Counted from the stretch's first letter, positions 49,039 to 62,758 are shown. The stretch: DNA of 64,000 nt from Rhizophagus irregularis (GCF_026210795.1 NC_089435.1:1736001-1800000); one strand, 5' to 3'. Notes: generated by a model not told the origin, from the sequence alone. Program-made: numbers and translations.

Positions 49039-50699
49039 ATGGAAGAATTTATACTCAATGATGATGTATATGAGCAAATAAAAGATTTTAACTATCTGAA
49101 CCTAACTAAAGAACAAAGTTCGTTAATTGATAAGTTAATATTAAATGAAGAATTAAAAGAACGTTATAAACAAAATGGTTTATGCAAAGAATGTAAGCAG
49201 CCTAATACTGGTGGTAGTTGGTGTAATTCATGTAATGCTAAGAATTTTCAACAAAATTTCAAAAATTGGACCAGTGGAAATCATGAAGTTGACAAGTTTA
49301 TTCAAAAAACACAACTTAAAGCTAAAGGATATTGTGAGGTTTTAGAATGGATTGAATATGATAGATTTGAAAATGTTGAATACTTGGCAAAAGGAGGATT
49401 TGGAACTATTTATAAAGCAATTTGGAAAGATGGATATATTTTGGATTTTGAGAATAATGAATGTATAAGAAGTAAATTTTGGTTTAGGAAATATGAGAAT
49501 TTTCCAGTTGTTTTAAAATGTTTACATAATTCTCAAGATATTACGTCTGATTTTTTAAGAGAAGTAAGTTACTTATTTGTATATAGTAATTTCAAGATAT
49601 TGTTATTAATATGGATTTTTTTTTAGATTGGAACCCATAATATGATTCCAGGTACAGGTAATATAACACACTGTTTTGGCATTACTAAAGATCCAGAATC
49701 TAGAAATTTTATGATAGTAATGGGATATGTAATAAATGGTAGTTTAAGACAACATTTAAATAATAGTTTTAATTCAACAAAATGGTATGAAAAGTTGAAT
49801 ATTTTACAAAATATTGCAGATGGCCTCAATTATATTCATGAAAATGGGTTAATTCATCGTGATTTTCATTGTGGTAATATATTAAAAGAAGATATTACTA
49901 CTTTAATTACCGATTTAGGATTATGTCGACTAGCGAATGTAAACCCATCCCAAAATGAATGTAAAGAACTATATGGGGTATTACCCTATGTAGCACCAGA
50001 AGTTTTAAGAGGAAAAGAATATACTCAAGAAAGTGATATATATGGATATGGAATTATTGCATATGAAGTCTGTACAGGGCTTCCTCCTTATCATGATATT
50101 GTTCATGATAACTTCTTAGCTATTAGCATTTGTCAAGGACTTAGGCCAAAATCGAATTATAAAATTCCTCAATTAATTCTAAACATAATTAAACAATGTT
50201 GGGATGCTGATCCTTTAAAACGACCTAAAGCAAATGAATTGCAAATGTTATTATTCAATTTATGGTATGAATCAAATGCTGATGATGAAACTGAAATCAA
50301 AAAGCAATTTGAAGAAGCAGAAAAAGTTAATGAGAAGTTAACTTCCTCTTCATTGATATATACTGGTCCTACTCTTTCATATACTACAAATCCCCAAGCA
50401 GTTTACACGAGTAGACTTTTAAATTTTAAAAATCTTCCAGAACCAAAAAATGCTATTGGTAACAAGGATGATGATAATTCATTTGGAGAATATTCAGGTA
50501 ATTAATTTCCTACAAAAGTATTCTATAAATATTTTATTTGATGTATATAATTATTTTTTTTTTACATTTAGAATCAATAGAAGCAATAGATTTTACTAAA
50601 CTAGATCTAGGTACTTATATACATTAACTTGTATATGATTTATTTTATTAATAATATTATTTAATAATTTATTTTTCACTTATAGATAAAAGCAGCTGA
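49039..50699 (+). CDS. TKL-like protein kinase, four exons, intact (482 aa)
   Basis: Exons 49039-49563, 49627-50497, 50572-50610 and 50686-50699; introns all GT-AG, and the joined length is 483 codons. Residues 49-65 carry a four-Cys knuckle (CKEC ... CNSC). Gly loop LAKGGFGTIY (116-125), VVLK lysine at 160, HRDFHCGN (252-259), DLG in place of DFG (271-273), GVLPYVAPEVLRG, and CWDADPLKRP near the kinase end. The C-terminus SESIEAIDFTKLDLDKSS matches the tail I associate with the expanded Rhizophagus kinase family. Cytosolic signalling kinase; substrate unknown. All catalytic residues are present. Confidence 0.9.
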
Positions 50700-52540
50700 A
50701 TAAAAGAAAGGAAGGTTATAAATTTCTTTTATTATTTACTATTTATTTTTTTTAACATTACTACAGATATGATATTTTTATTGGAATGTATTTTTTATAA
50801 TTAAATAAAGTATTATTATATATAAAATTATATGAAAAATAAATAGAATGAATTATATGTAATATGCTATAAAATTGCAACAAAGTAAAAAATTACATAG
50901 TATTTTATGTTAATCTTTAAATATTGTAAAGTTATCCAACTCAAAAGGAGGTCAAAAACTTATTATGACCCAGTCCAGATTTTTAGTTCGGGTTGGATCA
51001 ATAAACAAATCTTTTAGTGGTGTAAATATTTTGAAAGAGTAATATTATAAGAATTATATATACATTGTAAATAGTAAAAAAAAAAAATTATTAAAATTAT
51101 TGGTTTTATATTGAGATATTCTTCTGTCTAATAATGTTTATAAAATTTATCAAACGAAAAGTTATATAAGAATTTGAACTTTTATGTCTTTATGTAAAAA
51201 ATTTAAAATAAAATATTCTACTTTTAATATTAAAGATGAAAAAACGGAATGGGATATATAATATATAGTATGTATAACGAATTATCAATAATGATTACAT
51301 TTATTTAAAATGAAAGAGGGTGTAGCAGTTTCTGAAACATATATCTGTATGTGGTAAATCGAGATATAACAAATCAGAAATTACAAAATATCGTTATGCG
51401 TTATTAATTTCCATTGACTGTGTTAATGAAACAAATTATCAAATAAATTTATGGTTAAAAATCGAATTTTTCCAATTAGAAAACAACTTTTAAATACAAT
51501 GAAATATTTATAAGTGGCTTTTCGTAATATATATTGGATAAAAAATAAAAAATAATTATTTTTGCTTTAATAGTAAACATGTGAGTAAATACATTAAATA
51601 CATTGGAATGAATGAAGTGTATGTAACTTTACATAATATTTATTTAAGAGAAATTGAGTTTGAAATTGACTCGTGCGATGGGTTTCTCGTTACACGTATA
51701 ATTTACACCACGTATAGTTTGCCTTTTTTAATTATGTATTAATCCTCAAAGGTTATACTAATCAACTTGTATGTAATTTAGTCATTGACAAATAATTTAA
51801 CTATATCCGGTGAGTATATATAAAATTTTTACTATATTGTTAGTAGTCTTATGTTTTAATAAAGGAATATGCGAGTGGCAAAAAATTTACACTTATTTTA
51901 TAAAGAATTTCACAAGTATTGAAGTGGATCGCAAAATTAGTTGTTTTGAGCCAAAATTTGGTTGGTATTTACATTTATATTATTTTTTACTAATAATTAT
52001 TTGAATGATATTAAATTATACAATAATTTATTTCCTAAAATTTTTATTTATTCTACTAATTCCGATCAGAATTAAGATAATTAAAAAAGTGGACACACGA
52101 AGTTAATAAACAAATTGCCTACAAAAAAATCATAAAATGAAGTGGACAATTGAAATCAATAACAAAAAAAGAAGTGAGTTGTCTACAAGAAATCAAAAAA
52201 ATGGAGTGAATATGTAAATATAAAAGAGAAAAAATGAATGAAATTTAAAAGACACTTTTATAAAATAAGAAACTAGCAAGTTGAACCCCAAAAAATAGGT
52301 AACCACAAAAAATTTAACGAAATGGCCGGGCATTTCACATTTTGGCTGAAATTAAGTGTTGTGACAGATAATATATCTCAGATACTTATGAAATGACATT
52401 TTTCAAATTTGCTGCGATAAATTACCAAATTATCAATTAATCACCTGTTACAGTATTACTCCGATGTTCCATGAAAATATTTAAATTTTCAAGATGATTT
52501 TATGGATGATTGTATTTTTTACATTTTATAGTTATTTAAT
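50700..52540. other. AT-rich intergenic DNA, no gene
   Basis: No ORF I can support. A repeat block at 52300-52360 (AATGGCCGGGCATTTC ... CTGAAATTAAGT) resembles 46600-46640. Confidence 0.5.
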
Positions 52541-53317
52541 TGCTTTAATAAAGAAGAAATTTTACAATTGAAGAATCAACTAAAATTAAACCAGATTAAT
52601 AATATTAATTTGGATGAAGAATACAAATCATTATTTGAATATCAAAATATTTGAAAAAATCTAATTATTATTCTATAATAGATTTCGTAATTAATAGTTG
52701 TTTTGTAAGATAAGATCGTTCAGGTTTACGTATTAAAAAGATTTACTATAATTCATTGTAATAAGAAAGTGTACAATATTAAATATACTGTATCTCATTC
52801 AGGTTTATCAAAAATTGGTAAATAATTGTAACAAATTACAAGAATTTGGTTTTACAAATAGACCAATTATGACCCCTACTATTGTAATGGAATTAATTAA
52901 TTGAAATTTTATATATAAGAAGTACGGCTGATTCTAGTGTTAAAAAACCTTATCCAAAATTTGATTTAAATTTAATAAATCTTGTTCAAGATTTAACATG
53001 GTAGGATTAAGTCCTGATGTAAGTAAATTGTGATAATTGATATATATATACATACGGTATACTGTATATATATATATATTTTTATACAAGCAATACGTAA
53101 ATTTCATAAATTAGAAAAATTATAAATATTAATAATTGGTGATAAAAAATTTAAAAAAAGATCATATAATGATATAAAAGAATTAGAAACACATCATAGA
53201 TTAAAAGAAGTTAAATTTGTAGGAAATTCTGCTTTAGATCAAGATGTTAAAATTTATTTGGTTTATAGAAAAAGTAAAGAAAAATGTCAAGGTCCTTTTA
53301 TTACAATTTCTTTATAA
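52541..53317 (+). pseudogene. Remnant of an unknown gene
   Basis: Scattered coding-like stretches on the plus strand: FNKEEILQLKNQLKLNQ near 52545-52600 and, at 53126-53317, an open frame ending VKIYLVYRKSKEKCQGPFIT-ISL before TAA. Stops and AT runs separate them. I do not recognise the family; it may instead be two unrelated scraps. Confidence 0.35.
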
Positions 53318-54040
53318 TATTATAGTTGTAATATTTTGGAGGATTTAATATTTGGGGATTTTTTCTTGGTGGGAATTCGAATAATTCGAATTTTTTATTT
53401 TTTTTTTTATTACCATAGTTACATGACTTTTAATAGGTTTTGACATTTATAAAAAAAAAACACAAAATAAATAAAAAAAATATTTTTCTATATATTGTAA
53501 GCATGAACAATTTTATGTATATCTTACATATCTTTCAATATGACGTTTATTTATTAATCAATCTAACTCTGTACTCGCACATGATTACTGAATTTGTAAT
53601 CAAAAAAAAATATATTTTCATATAGAATGTAAAATTTTATAGATGTACTAGAAAATTATGCAAAAAAAGTAGATACATTCAGTAGGTAAATATAAGAAAT
53701 TGAGGAGATGAATACAATATAGTGTGATTTTAGCGCTATATTAGATGGGTTTCAAATTGGTTAGTCTTTTATAGTGTAGTTTCAAAAATTTTTTAGATAG
53801 TTACCTTATTGATATGATGCTTTTGCGTCTATGTTTTAATCATTTATATTGTATAAATTTTTATAATACTAATAAAGGGTTACAAAAAAAAAATAAAAAA
53901 AAATAAGAAATTGAAAATCACATCCGGATTTGGACGCCAAATAAAAAATCAAGCATTTATTTCAGTCGTGAAATTTTTTTTTTTTTTTTTGCTGATCGAC
54001 AAGATCTTTTTCTTCTTCATTAATAAAATTTAACTTAATT
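53318..54040. other. AT-rich intergenic DNA, no gene
   Basis: No supported feature; several A and T homopolymers, the last one T18 just before the synthetase start. Confidence 0.5.
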
Positions 54041-57000
54041 ATGTTTCATCATAATTTATTACGGAAAAGAAATTATTTTCCTATTAAATTTACATTAAAA
54101 TTTTCAAGGACATTGTTATTAAAAAAATTTTCTTCAAAAATAATTGACGAATCATCAAAAAAAAGTAAAGTAAATAATAATAATTTAAGTAAATTGTATA
54201 GTGATACTTTATTATTACCAAAAACAAACTTTCCATTAAGGGCTGATGCTGCCAATAGAGAAATTTTATTTCAAGATCGATGTTCTAAAGATTTGTACAA
54301 ATGGCAGGTATTTAAGATTTTTCTTTTTTCTTTTTTCTTTTTTTTAATACTTGTTTGTTTCTTTTTTAGATATTAAACTTGTTATTGATCACTAGATAGA
54401 AAATAATCCAAAAGAAATGTTTATATTACATGATGGACCACCTTATGCTGATGGAAGTTTACACATTGATAATTTTCATCAATTTAATTTTTAATTTTTA
54501 ATTTATTTATAAAATCTAAATATTTATAATATTTATTTAATTTTATATTAAGGTCACGCGTTAAATAAAATATTAAAAGACATTATAAATCGTTATAAAG
54601 TATTACATGGATATAAAGTAAAGTAAGTTTCATAATTAATATAGAAAACTATTTTGTATCCATATATATTTTATGTATGCTAATATTATTCAAGTTACAT
54701 TCCAGGATGGGATTGTCATGGTTTACCAATTGAATTAAAAGCATTAAAGGAATTAAGAGTAATATTATTATTATTTGCTTTATCGTTAATTATAATAAGA
54801 AAGTTCTGATACAATAATATATTTATTAGGGCGTTGATAAATCATCATTGACACCATTACAAATTCGTGATGTAGCAAAAAAAAGTGCTTTAGAAGCATT
54901 AGAAATTCAAAGAAAAGAATTTATTAGTTGGGGCATAATGGGAGATTGGGAAAATCCTTATAGAACTTTGGGTATGAAAATTTATACAACTTATTCCTAA
55001 TTTTTAGATGATATTTTCTTAATAGTAGGTTATTTTTAGACAAGGAATATGAAGTTAGACAGTTACAGGTGTTTCACAACATGATGAAGAAAGGTAATGA
55101 CCCTAAGAATTATCACTATTTTACCAAAGTTGGTTTGTTATTTACGAACTCTTTTTTTTAAGGATATATTTACAGGCAAAATAAACCTGTACATTGGTCT
55201 CCTTCTTCAAGGTAGCCGTAAAATTTAAATTAATGTTTGTAAATTAGTCTTATATAATATTTGAATTTATTCTTTTATCTTTCTATTTAGAACAGCTTTA
55301 GCTGAAGCAGAATTGGAATATCATGATGACCATCAAAGCAAATCTGTTTATGTGAAGCTCTCTGTGATAAATTCAAGTAAACATTAAGAATGTTTCATCT
55401 AAAAATTTTCATAATTTTATAATTAATTAATAATATTTTTTTTATTTATTTTCAGCCTTAAATTCGCAAGAAGGATTAAAAGATAATTTATACATACTGA
55501 TATGGACGACGACTCCATGGACTCTTCCTGCGAATCAGGTTTAAAAAATTATCTAATTACTTAATTATTTTGATCATAATTAATGAAATTTATTTAATTT
55601 AGGCTGTTGCAATAAATCCAAATATAGAATATTCAATTGTTTGTCCAAATAACGATACATTAATGACACAAAATAATTATATAATTGCAACCAAAAGGTT
55701 AGATGCATTACAAAAAATGCTTTGAACAGAATTGAACGTCAAATTTACATTTAAAGGTAATTATATATTTTATTAACTATTTTTATGTATTTTTTTTTCA
55801 TTTAATTTAACAAAATCTGATAATATTTTATTAGGTCAGCAACTTATTGGAACAACTTATATACATCCAATAAGTGAAAAGCAATGTAAGATTATCGATG
55901 CTTCTCACATTACTGAAGAATCTGGTACAGGTAGATATTAAAAAAATAATAAATATACGCGATCTATTTATAACAATTCTTAAAAGATAATAATTTTTTT
56001 AGGATTAGTTCATATAGCACCGGGTCATGGAATGGAAGATTATGAAGCTTGTAAAAAATTTGATATTCCAACATTTTGTCCAGTTGATGAATTTGGTATA
56101 TTTACTTCAGAAGTAGGTGAATCTACATTTGAAGGTAAATTGGTGCTAACAGATGGAACGTTGGCAGTAATAGAATATTTGAAAAAAAGGAATAGTTTAA
56201 TTAAAGAAGAAAATTTTAAGCATAAATATCCTTATGATTGGAGAACAAAGAAGCCAATTATATTAAGAGCTACACCTCAATGGTTCGCCAATGTTGAAGC
56301 TATTAAACAACAAGCCATTAAATTACTTGAGGATGTTAAAATGGTACCTAAATCTGGTAAGATACTTTATATATTTATATATATTTTTTACTTTAAAATA
56401 AAATTCACTTTTATTTTTTTATTATAGCACGATATCGATCACTTTATCACGAAGTGAATGGTGTATTTCATGTCAAAGATCTTAGGGAGTTCCTATTCCT
56501 GTTTTTTATGAATCAGAAACAGATGTTCCTCTGTTAACAGATTCTTCTGTAGAACATATTAATGAAATCTTTAAAAAACATGGATCAGATGGATGGTGGG
56601 AACTTGATGATCAAGAATTACTTGCACCTGAATATAAAAATAATGGTAGTTATAATTAAATTCAGATTATTATAGTTTTAAAAATAATTTCATTTTAATT
56701 TATAAATAAATAAATGTTTGATTTTCATTTTATTAAAATTATTTTAGGTAAAACATATAGAAAGGGAAATGATACAATGGATGTATGGTTTGATAGTGGA
56801 GTTTCATGGAATTTTATTTTGGAACAAACTAAAAAGTGAATAAATTTAATTTTACAACGTATTTGTATATTTCAATTTTTATTTACTGAAAATTTATTAA
56901 TTTTTATAGAAAGGATTTCAAGGCAATTGCAGATTTATATTTGGAAGGAAGTGATCAGCATCGTGGGTGGTTCCAATTTTCATTATTGACATCAGGTAAA

Positions 57001-58653
57001 CAATTAATTTTAAAATTTTATTTTTATTTATTTAGATCAAACTCAATTAAAATTTTTTTTTCATTTAGTGGCTGTTAATGATAAAGCTCCATATTCAACA
57101 TTAATTACACATGGATTTGTTATGGGTGAACAAGATCAAAAAATGTCAAAATCATTAGGAAATGTTATAAATCCTAGTACTATAATTAAAGGTGGGAAGG
57201 TAAGTATAATTAGCAACATATTATAATAATATATATTTTTTATTAATTAGTTTATTATAATAGAACGAGCCAGCATATGGAGTAAATGTATTAAGATTGT
57301 GAGTTGCATCATCAGAATATGTTAATGATATTGGTATAGGAAAAAATATCATGAGTCAAGTTGGAGAAAATATTCGAAAATATCGTAATACAGCAAGATT
57401 TATGTTAGGTAATTTAAATAATTTTAAATATAATCAATTAGTTGAATATAAGGAACTTGATTTGGTTAGTAAATTTATTTAATATAGTCATGATTAAAAG
57501 CTAATTTGATTATTTTTTTCATTAATAGATTGATAAATATATGTTACATGAAACCTATAATTTTGGGAAAAATACTAAGATCTTCTATGATGAATATGCA
57601 TTTAATAAAGGTATTTTAAAAACCTTGTTTTTTAACGTTCTATATTAATAAAACCTATTAATCATAATATTATTTTCCTAATAAATATAAAAAAATAGTC
57701 GTTCAGGCATTAAATAATCTCTCAAATGTGTTGTTATCAGCATTTTATTTTGATATTGTAAAAGATAGATTATATGCTGATCATATAACAAGTCAAAGTA
57801 GAAGAAATGTTTTAACTGTTCTTTATCATTCATTAATTGTATTTTTATTTATATAAAAATTACTAATCGGAATTTATTTTTTTATAGATTTTAAATATAT
57901 ATACTATATTATTATCACCAATAGTTCCATATCTTGCAGAAGAAATTTATGATAATTATAAAAACATTAGGCATAAGGAAAATGATAGTGTATTCAAATT
58001 AGGGTGGTATGATTTGGTACATAATTTATTTTAATTTTGCTAATTCTTTTTTTTTTAAAAAAAAAAATTAATTATATTCACTAATTATAGGATGAAAAAT
58101 GGAATAATCAACTTTTGCAACAAGAGTGGAATACTTTAAAGCATTTAAGAAGTGAATTAAATCAGTTGCTGGAAGTTGCAAGAAAAGACAAGTATGCTTT
58201 AATATTTTGATTTTTATTTATTTGATTATCCATTTTTTTTTAAAAAAAATGACGTTTAAAATTTTATTTATATAGATTTATTAAAAGTTCTTTAGAGGGT
58301 AATGTAGAATTATATGTAAATTCTTCAGAATTATTACATTTATTACAAAATCATGGTAATGTAATACATATTATTGCTCATTAAAAGAATTTTAATTTAT
58401 TTTTCTAATCATCCTTTTTGTATTAAATTATTAGATTTAAAATCTATTTTTATAAACAATCTCTTCATCTCCGGAAATGATTGAAAATTGTTCAAATAAT
58501 ACTTCGATATATACTAATGAAGTTGATTTATCTGATGGGATTTGTAAGATTATAATTAAAAGGGCTTCCTTATTTAAATGTCCTAGATGTTGGAATTATA
58601 ATGCACAAACAGAAGGTGAATTATGTAAAAGATGCGAAAATGTTTTAGAATAA
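54041..58653 (+). pseudogene. Isoleucyl-tRNA synthetase, mitochondrial type, with many introns and several lesions
   Basis: Class I synthetase; charges tRNA-Ile. N-terminus MFHHNLLRKRNYF is basic and could be a mitochondrial presequence. Signature blocks in order: FILHDGPPYADGSLHI plus HALNKILKDIINRY (HIGH split by an intron), [101 protein letters not shown], and a C-terminal zinc site CPRCWNYNAQTEGELCKRC. Lesions: the donor of the HIGH intron is AT instead of GT (54469-54470); in-frame TGA at 55723-55725; a 1-base frameshift near 56435; TAG where Trp is expected in QRSWGVP (56483-56485); TGA where Trp is expected in LRLWVAS (57300-57302). At least three of these are G-to-A changes. Most likely a decaying copy. 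Confidence 0.85.
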
Positions 58654-58909
58654 GTAATTTATATTATTTGACTTATCATATTAATACTTAAATTAATATA
58701 TTTTACAAATCATATGAAGTTCACATAATATTTTGTAGTATATATAATAAATTTGTAAATATTTTTATTTAATAAATGAATAAGTTTAATATAAAAAAAA
58801 AGAATTATTTAAATTACATTTAAAATTTAAAATATTGATTAGTAAATATTTTATATATTTTATATAATATTCATTTTATTATTTTTTAAAATTATAAAAT
58901 TAATAAATT
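58654..58909. other. Intergenic DNA, no gene
   Basis: AT-rich spacer between convergent genes; no feature. Confidence 0.5.
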
Positions 58910-59944
58910 ACCTTCAATAATACTGTTCATTTTTGATGTATTCTGATTACTTGATTTGTCAAAATCATCAACTAAAAATAAAAACAATTATTTTTAAGCG
59001 ATACATATATTTAATATAACTTTAATAATTACTTACTATTATAAGGAACACTAAAACCATATGATGATGATTTAACATGAAATGTTATTAAATAAAAATG
59101 GTTTTTAATTAAAGATTTTATAAATAAGGCTAAAAAAATCAATTCTATATTACCTTCTTGTTGTTCTGTTATTTCACAAATTAGAAGTGATGATATTATT
59201 AAAAATAGAAATGAAAATATTAAATGGCAAAAATTATTAAAATAATTTACCTTCTGTTGCATTTTTTTGCTTAATGTAGGTTTTCAAATTTATTATTATT
59301 TGTTAAATTATTCGTTTTTATTTTTAGTTGAGGTAATTCATTTGGATTGTTTTGACAATGTGACTCATCTTAATTGATCAGAAATTCGGCATCCCAACAT
59401 TATTCCATTAAACTTTGTATTCTGAACGAATTTCTGATATAACTTTTGGTCTCATATCATTAATAATATTAATTGCAAGATTACAATCATGTTCATAATT
59501 TATAAATGGTGGTTGTCCAGATGAAATTTCCCACATAAGCATTGCAATACTATATATATCCGATTTTAAAGTATATTCTTTTTCATTAATAACTTCGGGT
59601 GCTATGTAAGGAAGATTTCCATATATGCATGTTGATTTATTTGCAGGACCACAAAATCCAAAATCACTAATACACCAAGTATTATAAACTGTGAATATAA
59701 TATTATTTCCAGAATGAAAATCTCTATGAATTGAATTTTCTTTATGAATTTTATAAAGTGCATCAATTGTTAAAAAAGTAATTTTCATTCTTTCTTTCCA
59801 TTTAAGTTGATTATGATTTTGTTGTAAATATTCTCTTAAATTTGCATCCATTCTTCTCATTATAAGCATATAATTTCCATCTGATTGATCTTGTGTTAAA
59901 CCAAAACATTGAACAATCTCTGCATATTTGTTACTTATAGTCAA
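58910..59944 (-). pseudogene. Protein kinase pseudogene, minus strand
   Basis: The open part 59408-59944 starts in the N-lobe (KYAEIVQCFGLTQDQSDGNYMLIMRRMD) and includes IHRDFHSGNN, SDFGFCG, NLPYIAPEVINEKEY and MLMWEISSGQPPF. It then breaks: a frameshift after SEIRSEYK and a TAA in the ME-Q-CWDA block. Tail fragments continue leftwards (VDDFDKSSNQNTSKM near 58930-58980), typical of this family's C-terminus. The Gly loop and Lys exon are missing or lie in decayed DNA to the right. Confidence 0.8.
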
Positions 59945-60159
59945 ATGTGATTTAGCCTATAAAAAATGATTTTAAATTTTAGTTTCTTATAAATAAAAAA
60001 ATATATCTTAAATTATTTTAGATTACAAACCTCTTCAAACCAACTTTGACTTGAGCGTACGCTTTTTTTTATTTGCTACGTTTTTATTTTCCTCTTGGAA
60101 TAAGAAATTTATTTCATTATATTATTATTATTTATTATTTTTAAGATGTTGGATATAAC

Positions 60160-60745
60160 AGAAATGATGTATGAGAGCCTTGATGCTCTAACCAATAATC
60201 CTTCTATTCCAACAACTCTGACAACCCAAATACTCCAATAACTCCCATGACTCTTTTGACTCCCTTGACTCCATTAACTCCAATCATTCCAATACATTAT
60301 AAAGCATCAATAACGTCTCCATCATATAATATTCCATCTTCTCCGTTACATGAAATGGAAATATTACAACCAAATGATAATTGGAATCATAGACATTTTA
60401 AAATAATTGGTGACAGTAATGATCATTCAAAACGACATTTATCAAGAATTTTCATCATCAACTTTATCATCATCAGAATTCTCAATTTTAACAACAAACA
60501 CTTTAAATTCAACTATATCATCATCACCATATCTTACTCTTCATAATGGTGATTCTTATTTGGATGATTCAGATTTTGAAAATTAATTAATTTTGATGAT
60601 ATTAATATTGATAATTCCAATAACACAAATTTTGATGTAATTATTAATATTGGAGAAGAACCACATGTTAAAAAATTTAGAAGTAATTCAATTATTTTAA
60701 GTAAAAGATCTTCATATTTTTGTACCACTTCTTCTCAATGTTGAG
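60160..60745 (+). pseudogene. Ser/Thr/Pro-rich decayed coding region, unknown
   Basis: TPLTPLTPLTPII and SSPLHEMEILQPNDNWNHRHF in one frame, then a shift near 60430 into a Ser-rich frame (QEFSSSTLSSSEFSILTTNT ... YLDDSDFEN) ending at a TAA near 60586. Low-complexity and frameshifted; family not recognised. It lies just upstream of nothing clear. Confidence 0.4.
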
Positions 60746-60932
60746 TGAAAAAACATGCTTGTTTGATAAACCAAATATGTCGCCAAAAGTATTTACCGCA
60801 ATATTAAGGTAATTATTAAATTTTTTTTGTCATGTGTACATTCAAGATACTGTATATAACAAACATTTTTTTCCTTCACCCAGGTATCTTCATTTTAGAA
60901 ATATTAAATTAGAGAGATTGGATATAAATGAC

Positions 60933-61510
60933 CTATAACGGGACAAAATGTCCTTGACGAAAAACTCTCGGAGCGTTCGTCGGAGGTGTATGTTGTGTAA
61001 CCCAACCTGAGTAATAATTAGGTTGGGCGTCGTTAGTTAAGTTATTGTGACGTGACTGTTTTTGCCTCGCTGAAGAGGTATTTATATTTGAAAAGTTTCG
61101 TGAATATCGAGTCTTTTTCAGTTTAGTGACCTTGACACCTTTTTCCCAAGCTTTCGAGGCGTCGTTATTTACATGCCAAATCGCTTTAGTTAGGTGTCCA
61201 TGAGTGGTCATAAAAGTGATAGTTGCTTGCCGCGTCTTGTTCGAATGTTGTGTATATTTATGGATCAGATCTGTGAGTTCTGTCGGGATAAGTTGATGGA
61301 CGAGTAATGACTGGAGTGCGATCCAGGGTTAATCAGAGGAGTAAGACAATCTAAAGAATCTATGTCATCTTTTAGATAGTACAAAATAATTTCTTCCTTA
61401 GCGTAATTTTTAGTATCATCTAAGTATCTTACTAGAACGGTATTGGAAGTGATATCACGGTCTTGTTCACGATTATGGATATTTGTGATTTTGGTCATGT
61501 TCAAAGTCAA
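60933..61510 (-). pseudogene. Unrecognised minus-strand coding-like fragments
   Basis: Two frames, 61510-61265 and 61211-60933, out of phase by a small shift, reading TKITNIHNREQDRDITS and TTHGHLTKAIWHVNN. Base composition is less AT-biased than the surroundings, so this block may be part of a mobile element. A perfect 8-bp hairpin CCCAACCT/AGGTTGGG lies at 61001-61027. No family recognised. Confidence 0.3.
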
Positions 61511-61884
61511 ATGACGGTCGTGTAAAGCGTCAATTCGTTGTATTATAAAAGCACTTATATTAATTTATCATGTGATATGTCGTCGCACTAAGTGTGACAC
61601 GTGATGTTAAATGATTTCCATGAATATTTTCACTCCAGTGACCCGTCCGGGATATGAGGATCAATTTTTTTGTGTCGCCTTATTATTCTTATTTGGAACT
61701 ATTTAGAAGTTAGAACTCATGTTTATATAAAACAAGACTGCTAGTTGCAGTGAGGTTTTTATACTATAGTTTAAGATAAATAAAAATACGCTTTTCCAAA
61801 AATGGCACTTCTGTTTATTTTAAATTATTTATTTGAAATTTCCTTATAGTATATGTACAGCCACAGCCACACAAAAAAAAAAAA
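61511..61884. other. Spacer, no gene
   Basis: Non-coding. Contains GTGTGACACGTGATGTT and CCCGTCCGGGATATGAGG phrases, continuing the less AT-biased block of 60930-61510. Confidence 0.4.
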
Positions 61885-62690
61885 AAAAAATACTTAAATT
61901 TGATTCACAATGAAAAATTTTTATGTCGAAAGTTGATCATTGCTCAATTAACTTTTCATAAAAAATTTTTTTTTTATGCAAGAGGCGAAATTTTACGTAC
62001 AGACATGCATATTTATATGTGTTTCAAATAAAAAAGCTCAATTAACTTTTCACAATAAAAAAAATTTTTTTTTTTCATGCAAGAGGCGAAATTTTGCGTA
62101 ATGTATACAACCATGCCTATTTAATTTGTGTTTCAAATAAAAAATCTCAGTTAACTTTTCATAATAAAAAAAATTTTTTTTTTTTTATGCAGGAGACGAA
62201 ATTTTACGTACGGCAATGAATATTCGACTTGTGTTTCAATATAAAAACTTAATTAGCTTATACAATAAAAAAAAAAATTCTTTTTTTATGTATGAAGCGA
62301 AATTTACACACAGATTTATACGAGTGCTACGAAAAGGTGTAGAGTAGTGCCCCCGTGGTGAGTAGAGTATAGCGAGGATGTGACATTATACTCAAGTGAT
62401 AAACAAACATCTCGGCCCAAGCTCGGCCCAGCGGTTTGGCCGGGTGTCTATTCATCACTTGAGTATGTTTCACACCCTTTATGTTACACACTGCCAAATG
62501 TCACCATACTCTACTCACCACAGGGGCCCTACTCTACACCTTTTCGTCTTACCGGATTTTATACACGTGTTTCAATAAAAAACTTAATTAGTTTTTACAA
62601 TTAAAAAAAAATCTTTTTTTATGTACGTATAAGTCGTATAACCATGCATATTTACACGTGTTTCAAATGAAAAAAAAAACTATATAATCG
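61885..62690. repeat. Tandem array of about 100-bp units
   Basis: Five or so copies of a unit: AATTAACTTTTCA, A/T homopolymers, ATGCAAGAGGCGAAATTTTACG, CATGCATATTTA, GTGTTTCAAATAAAAA. The fourth copy is interrupted by the element at 62330-62546. Confidence 0.8.
62330..62546. mobile_element. Short inverted-repeat element (MITE-like, 217 bp)
   Basis: Ends CGAAAAGGTGTAGAGTAG and inverse, extending about 40 bp (through GTGGTGAGTAGAGTAT) with few mismatches; inner part CTCAAGTGAT ... ATCACTTGAG is also inverted. GC-richer than the array it interrupts. No clear target duplication read. Confidence 0.7.
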
Positions 62691-62758
62691 CAAATGGATG
62701 ATATAAAAAAAAATAATTTCTTTGGTAAGAAATTTATATATTTATAAGCGATTTCCAG

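Noticed and set aside
51810-52004. 64-codon ORF with hydrophobic ends
   Set aside because: Looks like a short secreted or membrane peptide, but in such AT-rich DNA hydrophobic frames are common; no support from introns, neighbours or family.
54469-54552. AT-AG intron as a U12-type intron
   Set aside because: The AT start lacks the ATATCCTT consensus and the end is AG without a U12 branch motif; with other lesions in the gene a mutated GT donor is simpler.
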